A stretch of DNA of 64,000 nt from Kineosporiaceae bacterium (GCA_016713225.1 JADJPO010000002.1:62001-126000), one strand, 5' to 3'; shown: positions 9,053-18,083, counted from the first letter of the stretch. The notes: generated by a model from the letters alone, not told the origin. A program made the numbers and translations.

Positions 9053-9821
9053 GCGCGACGAGGTCGGCCACCAGGCCGGCCAGGGCGGTGGGCAGCCGGG
9101 GATCCCTGGCCCCGAACTCGGCGATCTGTTCCCACCGTTCGCGTTGGCCGGCGACCCGGACGGCGCAGCGCTCACCGTGGTCGAGCAATCGCTTCTCGCC
9201 GGGGTGATAGCGGCGGTTCAGCGCGAACAGCAGGGCGAACCAGACCAGCTGCACGCTGTAGCGGCGGTGTTGGACGAACAGCAGGTCCCCGCGTGAGCGG
9301 GCCTTCGTGAGCTGGCCGAGATAGGCGTGCAGCAAGCCGGGGAGCACGTCGAGTTGACGCCGGTAGGTCGCCGGCGGGTAGTCGGCCAGCCGGGCGCGCA
9401 AGCTCGCCAGCTCGCCGTCCGGGTCGGCCAGCAGCGGGCCTGCGGTCACGCTGTGCAGAACCGCGGTGGCGAACGCCTCGCCGTCCAGGCCGACCTCGAT
9501 CGCTCGGTCGATCTCGGCGCGCAACGGGTCGAGTTCGACGTAGACCAGCTCGACCGGGACGCCGTCCAGGATCGCGTGATCCTCGAGGCCCCAGGCCGTG
9601 AGTTCCCGGACCGGGCCGGCCTCGTCGAGGGCCGGGGCCAGGACGGCCGCGCGGTCGGCAGCTGCAGCCAGGGGCGAGCGCCAATAGACGTGCAGGTCGA
9701 TGTCGGAGCCCGCGTCGGCCATCCCCGTGGCATGCGAGCCGCCGAGGGTCACGGCCTTGACCCCCGCGATCCGGACGGCGGCGTCGGCGAGCCGGCGCAC
9801 GCCGTCCGGGATCGGGGTCAT
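8985..9821 (-). CDS. Nucleotidyltransferase-fold protein
   Basis: A 278-residue protein with the polymerase-beta superfamily signature near the N-terminus: G-G-S-x-A-x-G, seven residues, then SDIDLHVY, giving the metal-binding D-x-D pair. The C-terminal part (about 150-278) is helical, like DUF4037-type or aminoglycoside-adenylyltransferase-like proteins. It may transfer a nucleotide to a small molecule or protein; the acceptor is unknown. Its stop lies 68 bases inside the convergent membrane-GNAT gene, an unusually long tail-to-tail overlap. It ends in a Pro/Ser-rich tail, so the true C-terminus could be shorter if a base were wrong here. Confidence 0.75.
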   Translation of the reverse strand: MTPIPDGVRRLADAAVRIAGVKAVTLGGSHATGMADAGSDIDLHVYWRSPLAAAADRAAVLAPALDEAGPVRELTAWGLEDHAILDGVPVELVYVELDPLRAEIDRAIEVGLDGEAFATAVLHSVTAGPLLADPDGELASLRARLADYPPATYRRQLDVLPGLLHAYLGQLTKARSRGDLLFVQHRRYSVQLVWFALLFALNRRYHPGEKRLLDHGERCAVRVAGQRERWEQIAEFGARDPRLPTALAGLVADLVALIPEGPAPSPSSRGESPPTADS

Positions 9822-9840
9822 GACGCAGAGGGGAGGCGGA

Positions 9841-11127
9841 TCAGCCGCGAGCGTCGCGCGGGACCCACTCGCTCTGGGTGTTGCCGATGTATACCTGGCG
9901 CGGCCGGTAGATCCGCGACTTCGGGTCGTCGTGGATCTCCTTCCAGTTGGCGATCCAGCCCGGCATGCGGCCGATCGCGAACATGACCGTGAACATGTTG
10001 GTGGGGATGCCGATGGCTCGCAGGATCATGCCCGAGTAGAAGTCGACGTTCGGGTAGAGCTTGCGCTCGATGAAGTAGTCGTCGTTGAGCGCGGCATCCG
10101 CCAGCTCGGTGGCGATGTCGAGCAGCTCGTCGCCGCCGCCGCTCTGGGCGAGCACCTTCTCGGCGGCGTCGCGCAGGATCTTCGAACGCGGGTCGAAGTT
10201 CTTGTAGACCCGGTGGCCGAAGCCCATGAGCTTGACGCCGTCCTCCTTGTCCTTGACCTTGCGCACGTACTCGGAGACCGGGATCTTGCGCTCCTTGATC
10301 TCCTGCAGCATGTCCATCACCGCGACGTTGGCGCCACCGTGCAACGGACCCCACAGTGCGCAGACCCCCGCGGCGCAGCTGGCGTACATGTTGGCCTGGC
10401 TCGAGGCCACCATGCGCACCGTGCTGGTGGAGCAGTTCTGCTCGTGGTCGGCGTGCAGCAACAGGAACAGGTTGAGCGCCCGCGAGACCTCGGGGGACGG
10501 GTGGTACTCGTGATAGGGCTGCGAGAACATCATGTGCAGGAAGTTGTCGACGTACTTCAGGTCGTAGCGCGGGTGCATGATCGCCTGGTCGATCGAGGAC
10601 TTGTAGCTCGCGGCGGCGATCGTGCGCACCTTCGAGATCAGCCGGGCGGCGACCACCTCGAGCGCCCAGTCGTCGTCGATGTGGGCCTGCGGCTCGTGCA
10701 CGCTGAGCGAATTGATCATGGCCGACAGGATGGCCATCGGGTGCGCGTTCGGCGGGAAGGCGTCGAAGTGCTTGCGCATGCTCAGCGGCATGGCGGAGTT
10801 CTCGGTGAGCAGGTCACTGAACCGGTCGCGGTCCGCGGGGGTCTGCAGCTTGCCGAAGATCACCAGCCAGGCGGCCTCGATGAACGAGCTGTGCTCGGCC
10901 AGCGTCTCGATGGGGATGCCGCGGTAGCGCAGGATGCCGGCGTCCCCGTCGATGTAGGTGACGGCCGACTTGCACGACCCGGTGTTGCCGTAGCCGTCGT
11001 CCAGGGTGATGTAGCCCGTCGTGTCGCGCAGTTTGCTGATGTCGATGGCCAGCTCGTTCTCGGTGCCCTCGACCACCGGGAAGTCGTGCGACGTTCCGTC
11101 GAGCTCGATGCGACAGGTGTGGCTCAT
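9841..11127 (-). CDS. gltA: Citrate synthase
   Basis: A 428-residue type II (hexameric) citrate synthase, cytosolic, condensing acetyl-CoA and oxaloacetate to citrate at the entry of the TCA cycle. Catalytic segments are all present: LWGPLHGGAN (His), MGFGHRVYKNFDPR (His and substrate-binding Arg) and YPNVDFYSG (Asp). The N-terminal ITLDDGYGNTGSCKS matches the domain usual in Gram-negative-type and actinobacterial GltA. Length is normal. It stands alone, with about 150 bases of upstream sequence containing hairpins but no recognised operator. Confidence 0.97.
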   Translation of the reverse strand: MSHTCRIELDGTSHDFPVVEGTENELAIDISKLRDTTGYITLDDGYGNTGSCKSAVTYIDGDAGILRYRGIPIETLAEHSSFIEAAWLVIFGKLQTPADRDRFSDLLTENSAMPLSMRKHFDAFPPNAHPMAILSAMINSLSVHEPQAHIDDDWALEVVAARLISKVRTIAAASYKSSIDQAIMHPRYDLKYVDNFLHMMFSQPYHEYHPSPEVSRALNLFLLLHADHEQNCSTSTVRMVASSQANMYASCAAGVCALWGPLHGGANVAVMDMLQEIKERKIPVSEYVRKVKDKEDGVKLMGFGHRVYKNFDPRSKILRDAAEKVLAQSGGGDELLDIATELADAALNDDYFIERKLYPNVDFYSGMILRAIGIPTNMFTVMFAIGRMPGWIANWKEIHDDPKSRIYRPRQVYIGNTQSEWVPRDARG

Positions 11128-11274
11128 GCGATGGACTCCCTCATCCTTACGGCCTGGTGGGGCCAGGATCGACGTGCACTGCTGGTGCAGTTCCAGAGGC
11201 TCAACCTACGCAATGGTTCCTCGTTGGTCACCCAGCCGGTCGCTGGGTGTCGTGGACGGGCCGACGAGCGGAGC

Positions 11275-12840
11275 TCAACGGCTGCCGACCGGCGGCACGC
11301 TCGGTTGCAGAGCTGTGGCCTGCGGCAGGCCGGGACCGCCGCGGGCGGCGTTGACCTGGGTGGCCTTGATCTGCTTCAAGCCTGCGGTGACCATGCCCAA
11401 CACCAGAACCCATGCCGTCACCCCCAGTGCGGCGTACTTGAGCATGAACGGCAGTTGGACGCCGAAGTCCCAGATGGCGTGCAGTGCGATCACCATCGCG
11501 AGCACCCGCAGCACCCGCAGGTCGACCAGCATGGCCGGGCTCATGCCCCGATCGCGCTTGACCCGCCACAGGGCACCGGCGGCCAGGGCGGTCCACACCA
11601 CATGGCCGAACGGGGCCAGCGCCCCCCGCAGGAAGATCACGGTGATCGCCGGGCCGACCCCCAGTCCGGTCTCGTTGCTCTGGCTGAGCATGGTCGTCAT
11701 GGCATAGCCGGCGGACTCGAAGGCGGCGAAACCCGCGCCGACCGCGGCCCCGAACAGCATGCCGTTGAGGATCCAGGGGTAGCGCAGGCCGGGCATGCGC
11801 AGGGCGATCACGAACACCGCGAGCAGCTTGCCGACCTCTTCGAGGATGCCGGTGAGCAGCGGTCCGAGGATCGCGTTCTGACTGTTGCCGAACTGGATCA
11901 GTACCAGCGTGATCGCCAGGGAGATCACGCCGCCGATCAGGAAGGCCCGGGTGATGGCGTAGAGCGAGATGTTGCGGGGGGTGTTGAGCTCGAAGAACAA
12001 CACCAGCACCGAGAGCGGGACGGCGAAGCTGCCCACCACCAGCAGTCCGGGCAGCAGGTTGTAGTTCTCGAAGATCTCGACCAGGGCCACGAACCCCAGG
12101 AACAGCATCGAGGCGGTCGCGTACAGCCGGACGAAGATCCACGGCTTGGGCCAGTCCGAGAGCACCTTGTCCAGTGGTGGCGTGAAGCCCGGTAGTCCGG
12201 TGGCGAAGGTCTGCTCCAGTTCGTCCTGGCTGTGTTTGCGCAAGGCCAGGGACATCAGCTCGCGGGGACGGAAACCGGTGATCCGTTCGACACCGGCGAA
12301 GTCGGCCAACCGGTCGGCGAAGGCGTGCAGCCCGCCGCGTTGCGCCTGGTGCGCGGGGTAGCCGTAGCCGTGGGGCGCGCCCTGCGGGGGTGCGTAGGCG
12401 GCGGCGTACGGGGCGGAGTACGTCGCATGGCCGGGGTAGGAGGTCTCGGCCGGCGTTGGTGCACTCGGCCCGGCGCCGGGGTGGTGCATGCCCTGGTGCT
12501 GAGGCATGCCCTGGTGCTGAGGCATCCCGGGGGCAGGCCCGGGGCTGGGCTGGGGTAGGGGGCTGGGTGCGGGCAGGGGAGTCGATGCGGGCGCGGGAGC
12601 GGCCGTCGGCCGGGCGACCGGGCCGGGGGTGGGCGCCGTCCGTGCCCAGGGTGCGGGCGCCGGCCCGCCTGATCCGACGATCAGGGGCGCCGCCTGGACG
12701 GCGGGCAGCCAGGTGCTGCCGCCGTCCGGCCAGAACAGGGTGGTCTCGGGCAACTGCCGATGGGTGACCCAGTGACGCACGTGGTCCACCGGATGCGGGC
12801 CCGAGGTGAACCCGTCGACGTTGATGAACCAGTTGGCCAC
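11275..12840 (-). CDS. PrsW family intramembrane metalloprotease with N-terminal GYF-like domain
   Basis: A 521-residue protein. Residues 1-55 (WFINVDGFTSGPHPVDHV...LPETTLFWPDGGSTW) form a GYF_2-like module. Residues 60-165 are a Pro/Ala/His/Tyr-rich linker holding a tandem GMPQHQ repeat. From about 220 there are some eight membrane segments. The PrsW motifs are visible: LEEVGK with Glu334-Glu335, FAAFESAGYA and HAIWDF, which should bind zinc. PrsW proteins cut membrane anti-sigma factors or related proteins; the GYF-like module may recognise Pro-rich partners. The target is not evident from the neighbours. Confidence 0.88.
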   Translation of the reverse strand: MANWFINVDGFTSGPHPVDHVRHWVTHRQLPETTLFWPDGGSTWLPAVQAAPLIVGSGGPAPAPWARTAPTPGPVARPTAAPAPASTPLPAPSPLPQPSPGPAPGMPQHQGMPQHQGMHHPGAGPSAPTPAETSYPGHATYSAPYAAAYAPPQGAPHGYGYPAHQAQRGGLHAFADRLADFAGVERITGFRPRELMSLALRKHSQDELEQTFATGLPGFTPPLDKVLSDWPKPWIFVRLYATASMLFLGFVALVEIFENYNLLPGLLVVGSFAVPLSVLVLFFELNTPRNISLYAITRAFLIGGVISLAITLVLIQFGNSQNAILGPLLTGILEEVGKLLAVFVIALRMPGLRYPWILNGMLFGAAVGAGFAAFESAGYAMTTMLSQSNETGLGVGPAITVIFLRGALAPFGHVVWTALAAGALWRVKRDRGMSPAMLVDLRVLRVLAMVIALHAIWDFGVQLPFMLKYAALGVTAWVLVLGMVTAGLKQIKATQVNAARGGPGLPQATALQPSVPPVGSR

Positions 12841-13056
12841 GCCTCGACCCCCGTCGGACTACCCGCCGACCCGCGGTGCGGGCCGAGCTCTGCGCAAGGA
12901 CACGCGCACACGGTAACCCGCTCGGAGCCCTCGGTGTCGCCAGGGGTGGGCGGCGCCGTTTGTCCGGTCGGGGGAACCGCGGGAAGGTGGGGCGTGTCAC
13001 GTCGGGCCGTCCGGCCCGGGCGTTCAGCAGGTTCGGGGGGACGAGGGGTGGACCAG

Positions 13057-13494
13057 ATGGCGGTGTTCGAACCGGACGAGCAGATCGAGACCCTCGACCC
13101 GGCAGCGTGTTCCCGGCTGCTGGCCGCAACCCAGGTCGGGCGCCTGGCCCTGGTGGCGGAGGGCAAACCGAAGATCATCGTCTTGAATCACCTGGTGTAT
13201 CGCGAGGGGGTGTTCTTCCGCACCGCGCCGGACGCCTGGCTGGTGCGTCACCTGACCGACGAGGGGCCCGGCGGGGGGCCGGGGCTCGAGGTGGTCTACG
13301 AGGTCGACAGCGCGTCGGCGGCCGGTCGCTCGGGCTGGTCGGTGATCGCCACCGGACGGCTGCACCGCGAGGACGACGCCGAGCTGGTCGCCCTCGCCCA
13401 CCGCAAGCTCGAAGCGTGGGCGCACGGCGACCGGGACGTCGTCCTGCGGCTTCACGTCGACGAGCTCACCGGACGACGCGTCGGCCCGGCGTAG
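13057..13494 (+). CDS. Pyridoxamine 5'-phosphate oxidase family (split beta-barrel) protein
   Basis: A 145-residue protein with the flavin/F420-binding split-barrel pattern: a short helix E-T-L-D-x-x-x-C-x-x-L-L, then VGRLALVAEGKPKIIVLNHLVYREGVFFRT, and a C-terminal strand around GWSVIATGRLHRE. Members of this size bind FMN, heme or F420 and are often reductases of unknown substrate. The start is taken as ATG at 13057 with GAGG nearby; GTG at 13048, just after a G-rich stretch, is nearly as good. It is divergent from the PrsW gene and convergent with the MMPL gene. Confidence 0.8.
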   Translation: MAVFEPDEQIETLDPAACSRLLAATQVGRLALVAEGKPKIIVLNHLVYREGVFFRTAPDAWLVRHLTDEGPGGGPGLEVVYEVDSASAAGRSGWSVIATGRLHREDDAELVALAHRKLEAWAHGDRDVVLRLHVDELTGRRVGPA

Positions 13495-13538
13495 CCCTTC
13501 TCCCACCTGACCACCGCCGGTCACCTGGCCCCACCGCA

Positions 13539-13640
13539 AACCCGCTCATGCTCCGCGGGTGCCCCGTCATGCTCCGCGCAGGAAGCCCAGGTGGGCTACC
13601 AACGGAGCATCGAGCGCCAGCCGCGGAGCATGAGCGGGTT
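13539..13640. repeat. Large compound inverted repeat between convergent genes
   Basis: AACCCGCTCATGCTCCGCGG at 13539-13558 is repeated as an exact 20-bp inverted copy at 13621-13640. Inside, each arm carries a second partial copy offset by 21 bases (TCATGCTCCGCG at 13546 and 13567; CGGAGCAT at 13603 and 13624, inverted). The element fills the gap between the PPOX and MMPL stops, so it may be a two-way terminator. The internal duplication in each arm is more than a terminator needs. Confidence 0.75.
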
Positions 13641-13648
13641 GGGTGGGG

Positions 13649-15985
13649 TCAGTGGTGCAGCACCGGGATCCAGCGCGGGCCGGTGTGGGCGCGTTGTCCG
13701 AGCAGGGCCAGGACGCCGGGCAGCAACACTCCGCGCACCACGGTGGCGTCGATCAGGATTGCGCTGGCCAGACCGATGCCCAGCTCCTTCATCTCCAGCG
13801 ACGACAGCGTCGCGAAGATCGCGAACACTGCCACCATGACCACGGCCGCGCTGGTCACCACCCCCGCCGAGCGGGCCACACCGAGCCGCACCGCCTCACG
13901 CGGCGTCGCGCCGGCCGAGTAGGCCTCGCGGACCCGGCTGACCACGAACACGTGGTAATCCATCGACAACCCGAAGAGGATCACGAACAGCACCAAGGGC
14001 AGCCAGGAGGCGATCGAACCGATCGAGGTGAAGTCGAACAGCCCCTCGGCCCAGGTGTGCTGGAACACCAGGGTCATCACCCCGTACGCGGCTGCCACCG
14101 AGAGCAGGTTCAACCCCACCGTGGCCAGGGCGAGGGCGGGTGAGCCGAAGGCCACCAGCATGACCAGCAGGGTCAGCACCAGCACGAAGGCCACCACCGG
14201 AACCAGTCGGTCGGTCATCCAGATCGCCAGGTCGGACCCGGCTGCTGCGCCGCCCACGTTCACCTCGGCGCTCACCCCGTTCAGGTTCGAGGTGATGACC
14301 GGCACCACCTCGGCCCGCACCCGGGCGACCACGTCGTCCATGGCCGGATCACTCTCCTGCAACGGCACCGCCAGGGACAGCACGTGCACCGTCCGGTCGG
14401 TGGAGGCGGTGATCTCCGGGGCCTCGCCGACCACTTGGCCGGTGCGCAGCGCCGTCCGGAACCCTTGGGCCAGAGCGGATTCCACGCGCTCCGCGGCGCT
14501 GGCCGGGGTCTTGACGACGACGTCGACCGTGGTGCCGTCCTGGGGGAACGCGGCGGACAGTCGGTTGTAGGCGTCCACGGTGGCGAAACTGCTGGGCAGG
14601 CTCTCGGCCCCGGGCAGCGCCGTCCGCATGCCGAGCGCCGGGAGGGCAAGCGCCACGAGCGCGACGGCGGCCACCCCCGACCACACCGCGGGACGCTGAG
14701 TGACCATTCCCGCCAGCTTGGCCCAGAATCCGCTCACCCCGGGCGAGCGCAATGTGACATCACGCTCGCTGGACGAGTGCAATGTGACATCGCGCTCATC
14801 GGGGGCGGGGGCGGGGGTGGGACGGCGGCGGAAGGGGAGACGGAGGGCCTCGACGCGGTCGCCGAGCAGGCCCAGCACGGCGGGCAGGACGGTGGCCGAG
14901 GCCAGGACGGCGACCGTGACCACGAGCACGGTGCCGACGGCGATCGAGGTGAACAGGCCACCGGCGACGAGCATGCCGGCCATGGCCACCACCACGGTGA
15001 TCCCACTGATCATCACGGCGCGTCCGGCGTGGCGGGTGGCGATGACGACCGAGTCGGTGGCCGAGTACCCGCGGGCACGCTCCTCCCGAGCCCGGCGCAG
15101 CACGAACAGGGCATAGTCGACGCCCACGGCCAGCCCGATCAACAGCACCATCGGCTGGGCGTTCGGGTGGACCGGGATCAGGTGCCGCGAGGCCAGCGCG
15201 GTCAGGCCCAGGGCCGTCGCGACCGCGGCGATTCCCAGCAGTACCGGCACGCCGGCGGCCACCACGGCGCCGAAGGCGAACAGCAGGATGGCCAGGGTGA
15301 CCGGCAGGCTGACCAGCTCGGCGCGACGGAAGTCGGCGTCCAGTTGCTCGCCCACCTCGGCATTGATCGACCCGGGGCCGACCTGGCCGATGCGCAACTC
15401 GGGGTGCGCCGCGGCGACGCGCTGGGTGGCCTCGAGCATCGGCCCGACGGCGTCCTGGGCGCTGACCGCTCCGGCCGGCGGTTCGGTCATCGTGTCGGGC
15501 GCGGCGTCCAGCGCCACCGGCAGCAGCAGCACCCGGCGATCCGAGGAGAGCACCGGATCGGACACGGCGGCAATGCCTTTCAGCCCCCGATACGCGGCGC
15601 GCAACTCGGTGGCGACGGCGGCCGCCGTGGCCTCGTCCAGTACCGGCGCGGGAGTGCCGGGGCGGCTGATCACGACGTTCTCGATCGGTCGGTCGCCGAA
15701 GTCGGCGCTGGCTCGGATCTTCTCGGCCCGTGCGGAGTCACCGATCAGTTGCTCGGCCGGGGCGGTGGTCTTCAGGCCACCGGTCAGCAGGACGACGGCA
15801 CCGGCGACGATCAGCAGCGCGCCGAGCAGCGTCGTCCAGCGATGCCGCAGGCTCCAGCCACTCGCGCCGCGCAGCGGGGGGACGGGATCGAGCGTGCGTG
15901 CGCCGGACGATGGCTGCGCCGTCCGGGGCGATGGCAGTGGTGTCTTCATACCGTCCACCGTGCTGCGATCGGGGCGACGAATCAC
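13649..15985 (-). CDS. MMPL family (RND-type) membrane transporter
   Basis: A 778-residue protein with the two-half RND layout: a membrane segment near 45-65, an outside loop to about 225, then five segments, a cytosolic linker (about 380-425), another segment, a second loop and a final set of five. Motifs include GLAVGVDYALFVLRRAREE and its second-half partner FGLSMDYHVFVVSRVREAY, whose central Asp-Tyr pairs carry the proton path. It probably exports a lipid or hydrophobic compound. The cytosolic linker contains a duplicated peptide (ERDVTL...ERDVTL) encoded by a DNA repeat, noted separately. It is divergent from the sensor kinase. Confidence 0.9.
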   Translation of the reverse strand: MIRRPDRSTVDGMKTPLPSPRTAQPSSGARTLDPVPPLRGASGWSLRHRWTTLLGALLIVAGAVVLLTGGLKTTAPAEQLIGDSARAEKIRASADFGDRPIENVVISRPGTPAPVLDEATAAAVATELRAAYRGLKGIAAVSDPVLSSDRRVLLLPVALDAAPDTMTEPPAGAVSAQDAVGPMLEATQRVAAAHPELRIGQVGPGSINAEVGEQLDADFRRAELVSLPVTLAILLFAFGAVVAAGVPVLLGIAAVATALGLTALASRHLIPVHPNAQPMVLLIGLAVGVDYALFVLRRAREERARGYSATDSVVIATRHAGRAVMISGITVVVAMAGMLVAGGLFTSIAVGTVLVVTVAVLASATVLPAVLGLLGDRVEALRLPFRRRPTPAPAPDERDVTLHSSSERDVTLRSPGVSGFWAKLAGMVTQRPAVWSGVAAVALVALALPALGMRTALPGAESLPSSFATVDAYNRLSAAFPQDGTTVDVVVKTPASAAERVESALAQGFRTALRTGQVVGEAPEITASTDRTVHVLSLAVPLQESDPAMDDVVARVRAEVVPVITSNLNGVSAEVNVGGAAAGSDLAIWMTDRLVPVVAFVLVLTLLVMLVAFGSPALALATVGLNLLSVAAAYGVMTLVFQHTWAEGLFDFTSIGSIASWLPLVLFVILFGLSMDYHVFVVSRVREAYSAGATPREAVRLGVARSAGVVTSAAVVMVAVFAIFATLSSLEMKELGIGLASAILIDATVVRGVLLPGVLALLGQRAHTGPRWIPVLHH
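14745..14797. repeat. In-frame tandem 23-bp repeat (30-bp period) inside the MMPL gene
   Basis: Two copies of GAGYGCAATGTGACATCRCG plus CTC (23 bp each, 14745-14767 and 14775-14797) are separated by seven bases, for a 30-bp period. Each copy has inverted GAGCG/CGCTC-like ends. Read on the gene strand they encode E-R-D-V-T-L-H-S-S-S and E-R-D-V-T-L-R-S in the hydrophilic linker. The 23+7 geometry is the same as in the unrelated repeat family found after four other genes here, which suggests insertion of a small repetitive element that kept the frame. Confidence 0.75.
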
Positions 15986-16082
15986 TGGTGCCCACTGCCC
16001 GATCGGGGGTGGGGTTATCCCCCCGCCCGCGGCTGCGGCCCGCCGGATGTACGGCGCATCGCCGGGCTTCTAGCCTCGGGGA

Positions 16083-17399
16083 GTGACCTCGATGCCCACG
16101 GCCCCCCCACTCGGGTGGCCCCACGCCGTCGCCCGCACCTGGTTGTGGGGCTGGGGCGCGGCGGTTCAGCTGATCACCGACCTGTTACTCGCGGCGATCT
16201 ACCTCACCATCAGCTCGCTGCTGATCACCGCCGTGGTGTTGGTCCCGGTGTTCGCCATCGGGGTGCCACTGCTGATCCCGACGCTCTGGCTGGGCCGGGT
16301 GCTGGCCCACTTCGAACGGCTGCGGCTGTTCGCCCTGGTCGGCACCCGGGTACCGGCCCCGGCGCCCAGCGCGATGACCGCGATGAACGCGCCCTGGTGG
16401 CGTCGCTGGATGCTCGACCCGAGCGATTGGCGGGCCCAGGGCCATCTGGCGCTGATCGCGCTGTGGGGCGTGGTGGGGGGCTCGGTGATCCTGGCGCTGC
16501 TGGGCACGGGAGTGGCGCTGTTCGCCGTGCCGGGGTACGCCACCTGGCTGCCGGACGACGGGCTCGCCGTCCCGGTGATCGGCAGTGTCGCGGCGAGCCC
16601 GCTGGTCTGGCTGCTCGGCGCGGCCCTGCTGCTGGTCTCGCCCCTGGTGGCGAGGGTGTTCGTCGGGGTCGACGTGGCCCTGGCCGACTGGTTGATCGGC
16701 CAGGGCGGGCGGCAGCAGGTCGCGGCGCTGACCGAACGGGTGCACACCCTGACCGAGACCCGGGCCGGTGCGGTCGAGGTGGCCGAGACGGAGCGCCGAC
16801 GCATCGAGCGCGATCTGCACGACGGCCCCCAGCAGCGCCTGGTCGCCATCGCCATGGACCTGGGCATGGCCCGGGTCAAGCTGGACACCGGCGATGCCGA
16901 GGACGCCGCCGCCGTCCGCTCGCTGATCGACCGCGCTCACGCCGCTTCGAAGGAGGCCATCATCGAACTGCGGCAGGTGGTGCGGGGGATCCACCCGCCG
17001 GTGCTGACCGACCGGGGCCTGGACGCCGCGTTGTCGGCGCTGGCCGCGCGCTCGCCGGTGCCGGTGCAGGTCGATGTGACCCTGCCCCGTCGCCCGGACG
17101 CCACGGTCGAGGCCATCGCCTACTTCTGTGTCTCCGAGGCCCTGACCAACATCGCCAAACACGCGCGCGCCCAGACGGCCCGGGTGCAGGCGGGCACCGT
17201 CGGGTCGGCCGCGGGTGCCGAGGTACTGCGCATCGTGGTGAGCGACGACGGAGTGGGTGGCGCCGACCCTGCGCTGGGCACCGGGTTGGGTGGGTTGCGG
17301 CAGCGGCTCGCCGCCGTCGACGGCACGCTGGTGGTCGAGTCACCGCCGGGTCGTGGTACGCGTCTGGTGATGGAGTTGCCGATGGGTGGGGTGTCGTGA
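16083..17399 (+). CDS. Sensor histidine kinase (HisKA_3, NarL-system type)
   Basis: A 438-residue membrane protein. Four hydrophobic segments lie between about 25 and 205 (ITDLLLAAIYLTISSLLITAVV near 30, then near 55, 140 and 175). A short coiled coil leads to the HisKA_3 phospho-acceptor motif R-R-I-E-R-D-L-H-D-G-P-Q-Q-R (His near residue 246). The HATPase_c domain follows, with an N-box in EALTNIAKHA and glycine boxes SDDGVGGAD and GTGLGGLRQR. It should autophosphorylate and pass phosphate to the regulator, whose GTG start overlaps this stop codon. The signal is unknown. Start GTG 16083; ATG at 16092 is possible. Confidence 0.9.
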   Translation: MTSMPTAPPLGWPHAVARTWLWGWGAAVQLITDLLLAAIYLTISSLLITAVVLVPVFAIGVPLLIPTLWLGRVLAHFERLRLFALVGTRVPAPAPSAMTAMNAPWWRRWMLDPSDWRAQGHLALIALWGVVGGSVILALLGTGVALFAVPGYATWLPDDGLAVPVIGSVAASPLVWLLGAALLLVSPLVARVFVGVDVALADWLIGQGGRQQVAALTERVHTLTETRAGAVEVAETERRRIERDLHDGPQQRLVAIAMDLGMARVKLDTGDAEDAAAVRSLIDRAHAASKEAIIELRQVVRGIHPPVLTDRGLDAALSALAARSPVPVQVDVTLPRRPDATVEAIAYFCVSEALTNIAKHARAQTARVQAGTVGSAAGAEVLRIVVSDDGVGGADPALGTGLGGLRQRLAAVDGTLVVESPPGRGTRLVMELPMGGVS

Positions 17400-18082
17400 G
17401 CGGCTCGGGTGTTCAGGACGGCGCGTTGCGGATTGTCATCGCCGAGGACTCGGTGCTGCTGCGTGAGGGCCTGGTGCGGCTGCTCTCCGATGCCGGCATG
17501 GAGGTCGTGCAGGCCTGCTCCGACGCGGAGCAGTTGCTGCGCGCGGTCGCTGTGCATCAGCCGGACCTGGCGCTGGTCGACGTTCGGATGCCGCCCACGT
17601 TCACCGACGAGGGGGTGCGGGCCGCACTGGTGATCCGGCAGGAACACCCGGACACGGCGGTTCTGGTGCTCAGCCAGTATGTCGAGGAGAACTACGCCAC
17701 GGACCTGGTGGCGGGACGTCCCACCGGGGTCGGCTACATCCTCAAGGACCGGGTGGCCGACGTCGCCGACTTCGTCGAGGCGGTCCGGCGGGTGGCGGGC
17801 GGTGGTACAGCGCTCGACCCGGAGCTGGTGTTGCAGCTGCTCACCCGGGCGCGTCGGCGAGATCCGTTGCAGCGGTTGACACCTCGCGAGTCGCAAGTGT
17901 TGGCGCTGATGGCCGAGGGGCGCTCGAACACAGCCATCGCGGCTGCCCTGGTGGTGAGTGAGGGCGCAGTCGAGAAGCACGTTTCCGGCATCTTCACCAA
18001 GCTCGACCTCAGCCCCGCCGAGACCGACCATCGCCGGGTGCTCGCCGTGTTGCGCTGGATGCAGCGAGCGGAGGAGAACTGA
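17396..18082 (+). CDS. NarL/LuxR-type response regulator
   Basis: A 228-residue two-domain regulator. The receiver domain has the acidic pocket (IVIAEDSVLLREGL), the phospho-acceptor Asp in LALVDVRMPP, and Lys in GYILKDRV. The C-terminal HTH (about 160-220) has LTPRESQVLALMAEGRSNTAIA and VEKHVSGIFTKL, typical of LuxR DNA binding. The start is the GTG overlapping the kinase stop (GTGA), so translation is coupled. It forms one operon with the kinase upstream and the DUF4097 protein one base downstream. Confidence 0.92.
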   Translation: MSGSGVQDGALRIVIAEDSVLLREGLVRLLSDAGMEVVQACSDAEQLLRAVAVHQPDLALVDVRMPPTFTDEGVRAALVIRQEHPDTAVLVLSQYVEENYATDLVAGRPTGVGYILKDRVADVADFVEAVRRVAGGGTALDPELVLQLLTRARRRDPLQRLTPRESQVLALMAEGRSNTAIAAALVVSEGAVEKHVSGIFTKLDLSPAETDHRRVLAVLRWMQRAEEN

Positions 18083-18083
18083 C

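Noticed and set aside
14384..17395. A very long open frame running antisense through the MMPL gene and through the sensor kinase
   Set aside because: Its product is low-complexity Arg/Gly/His-rich, it opposes or overlaps clear gene families, and only its last part (from 17396) is real, as the response regulator. Long empty frames are expected in such GC-rich DNA.
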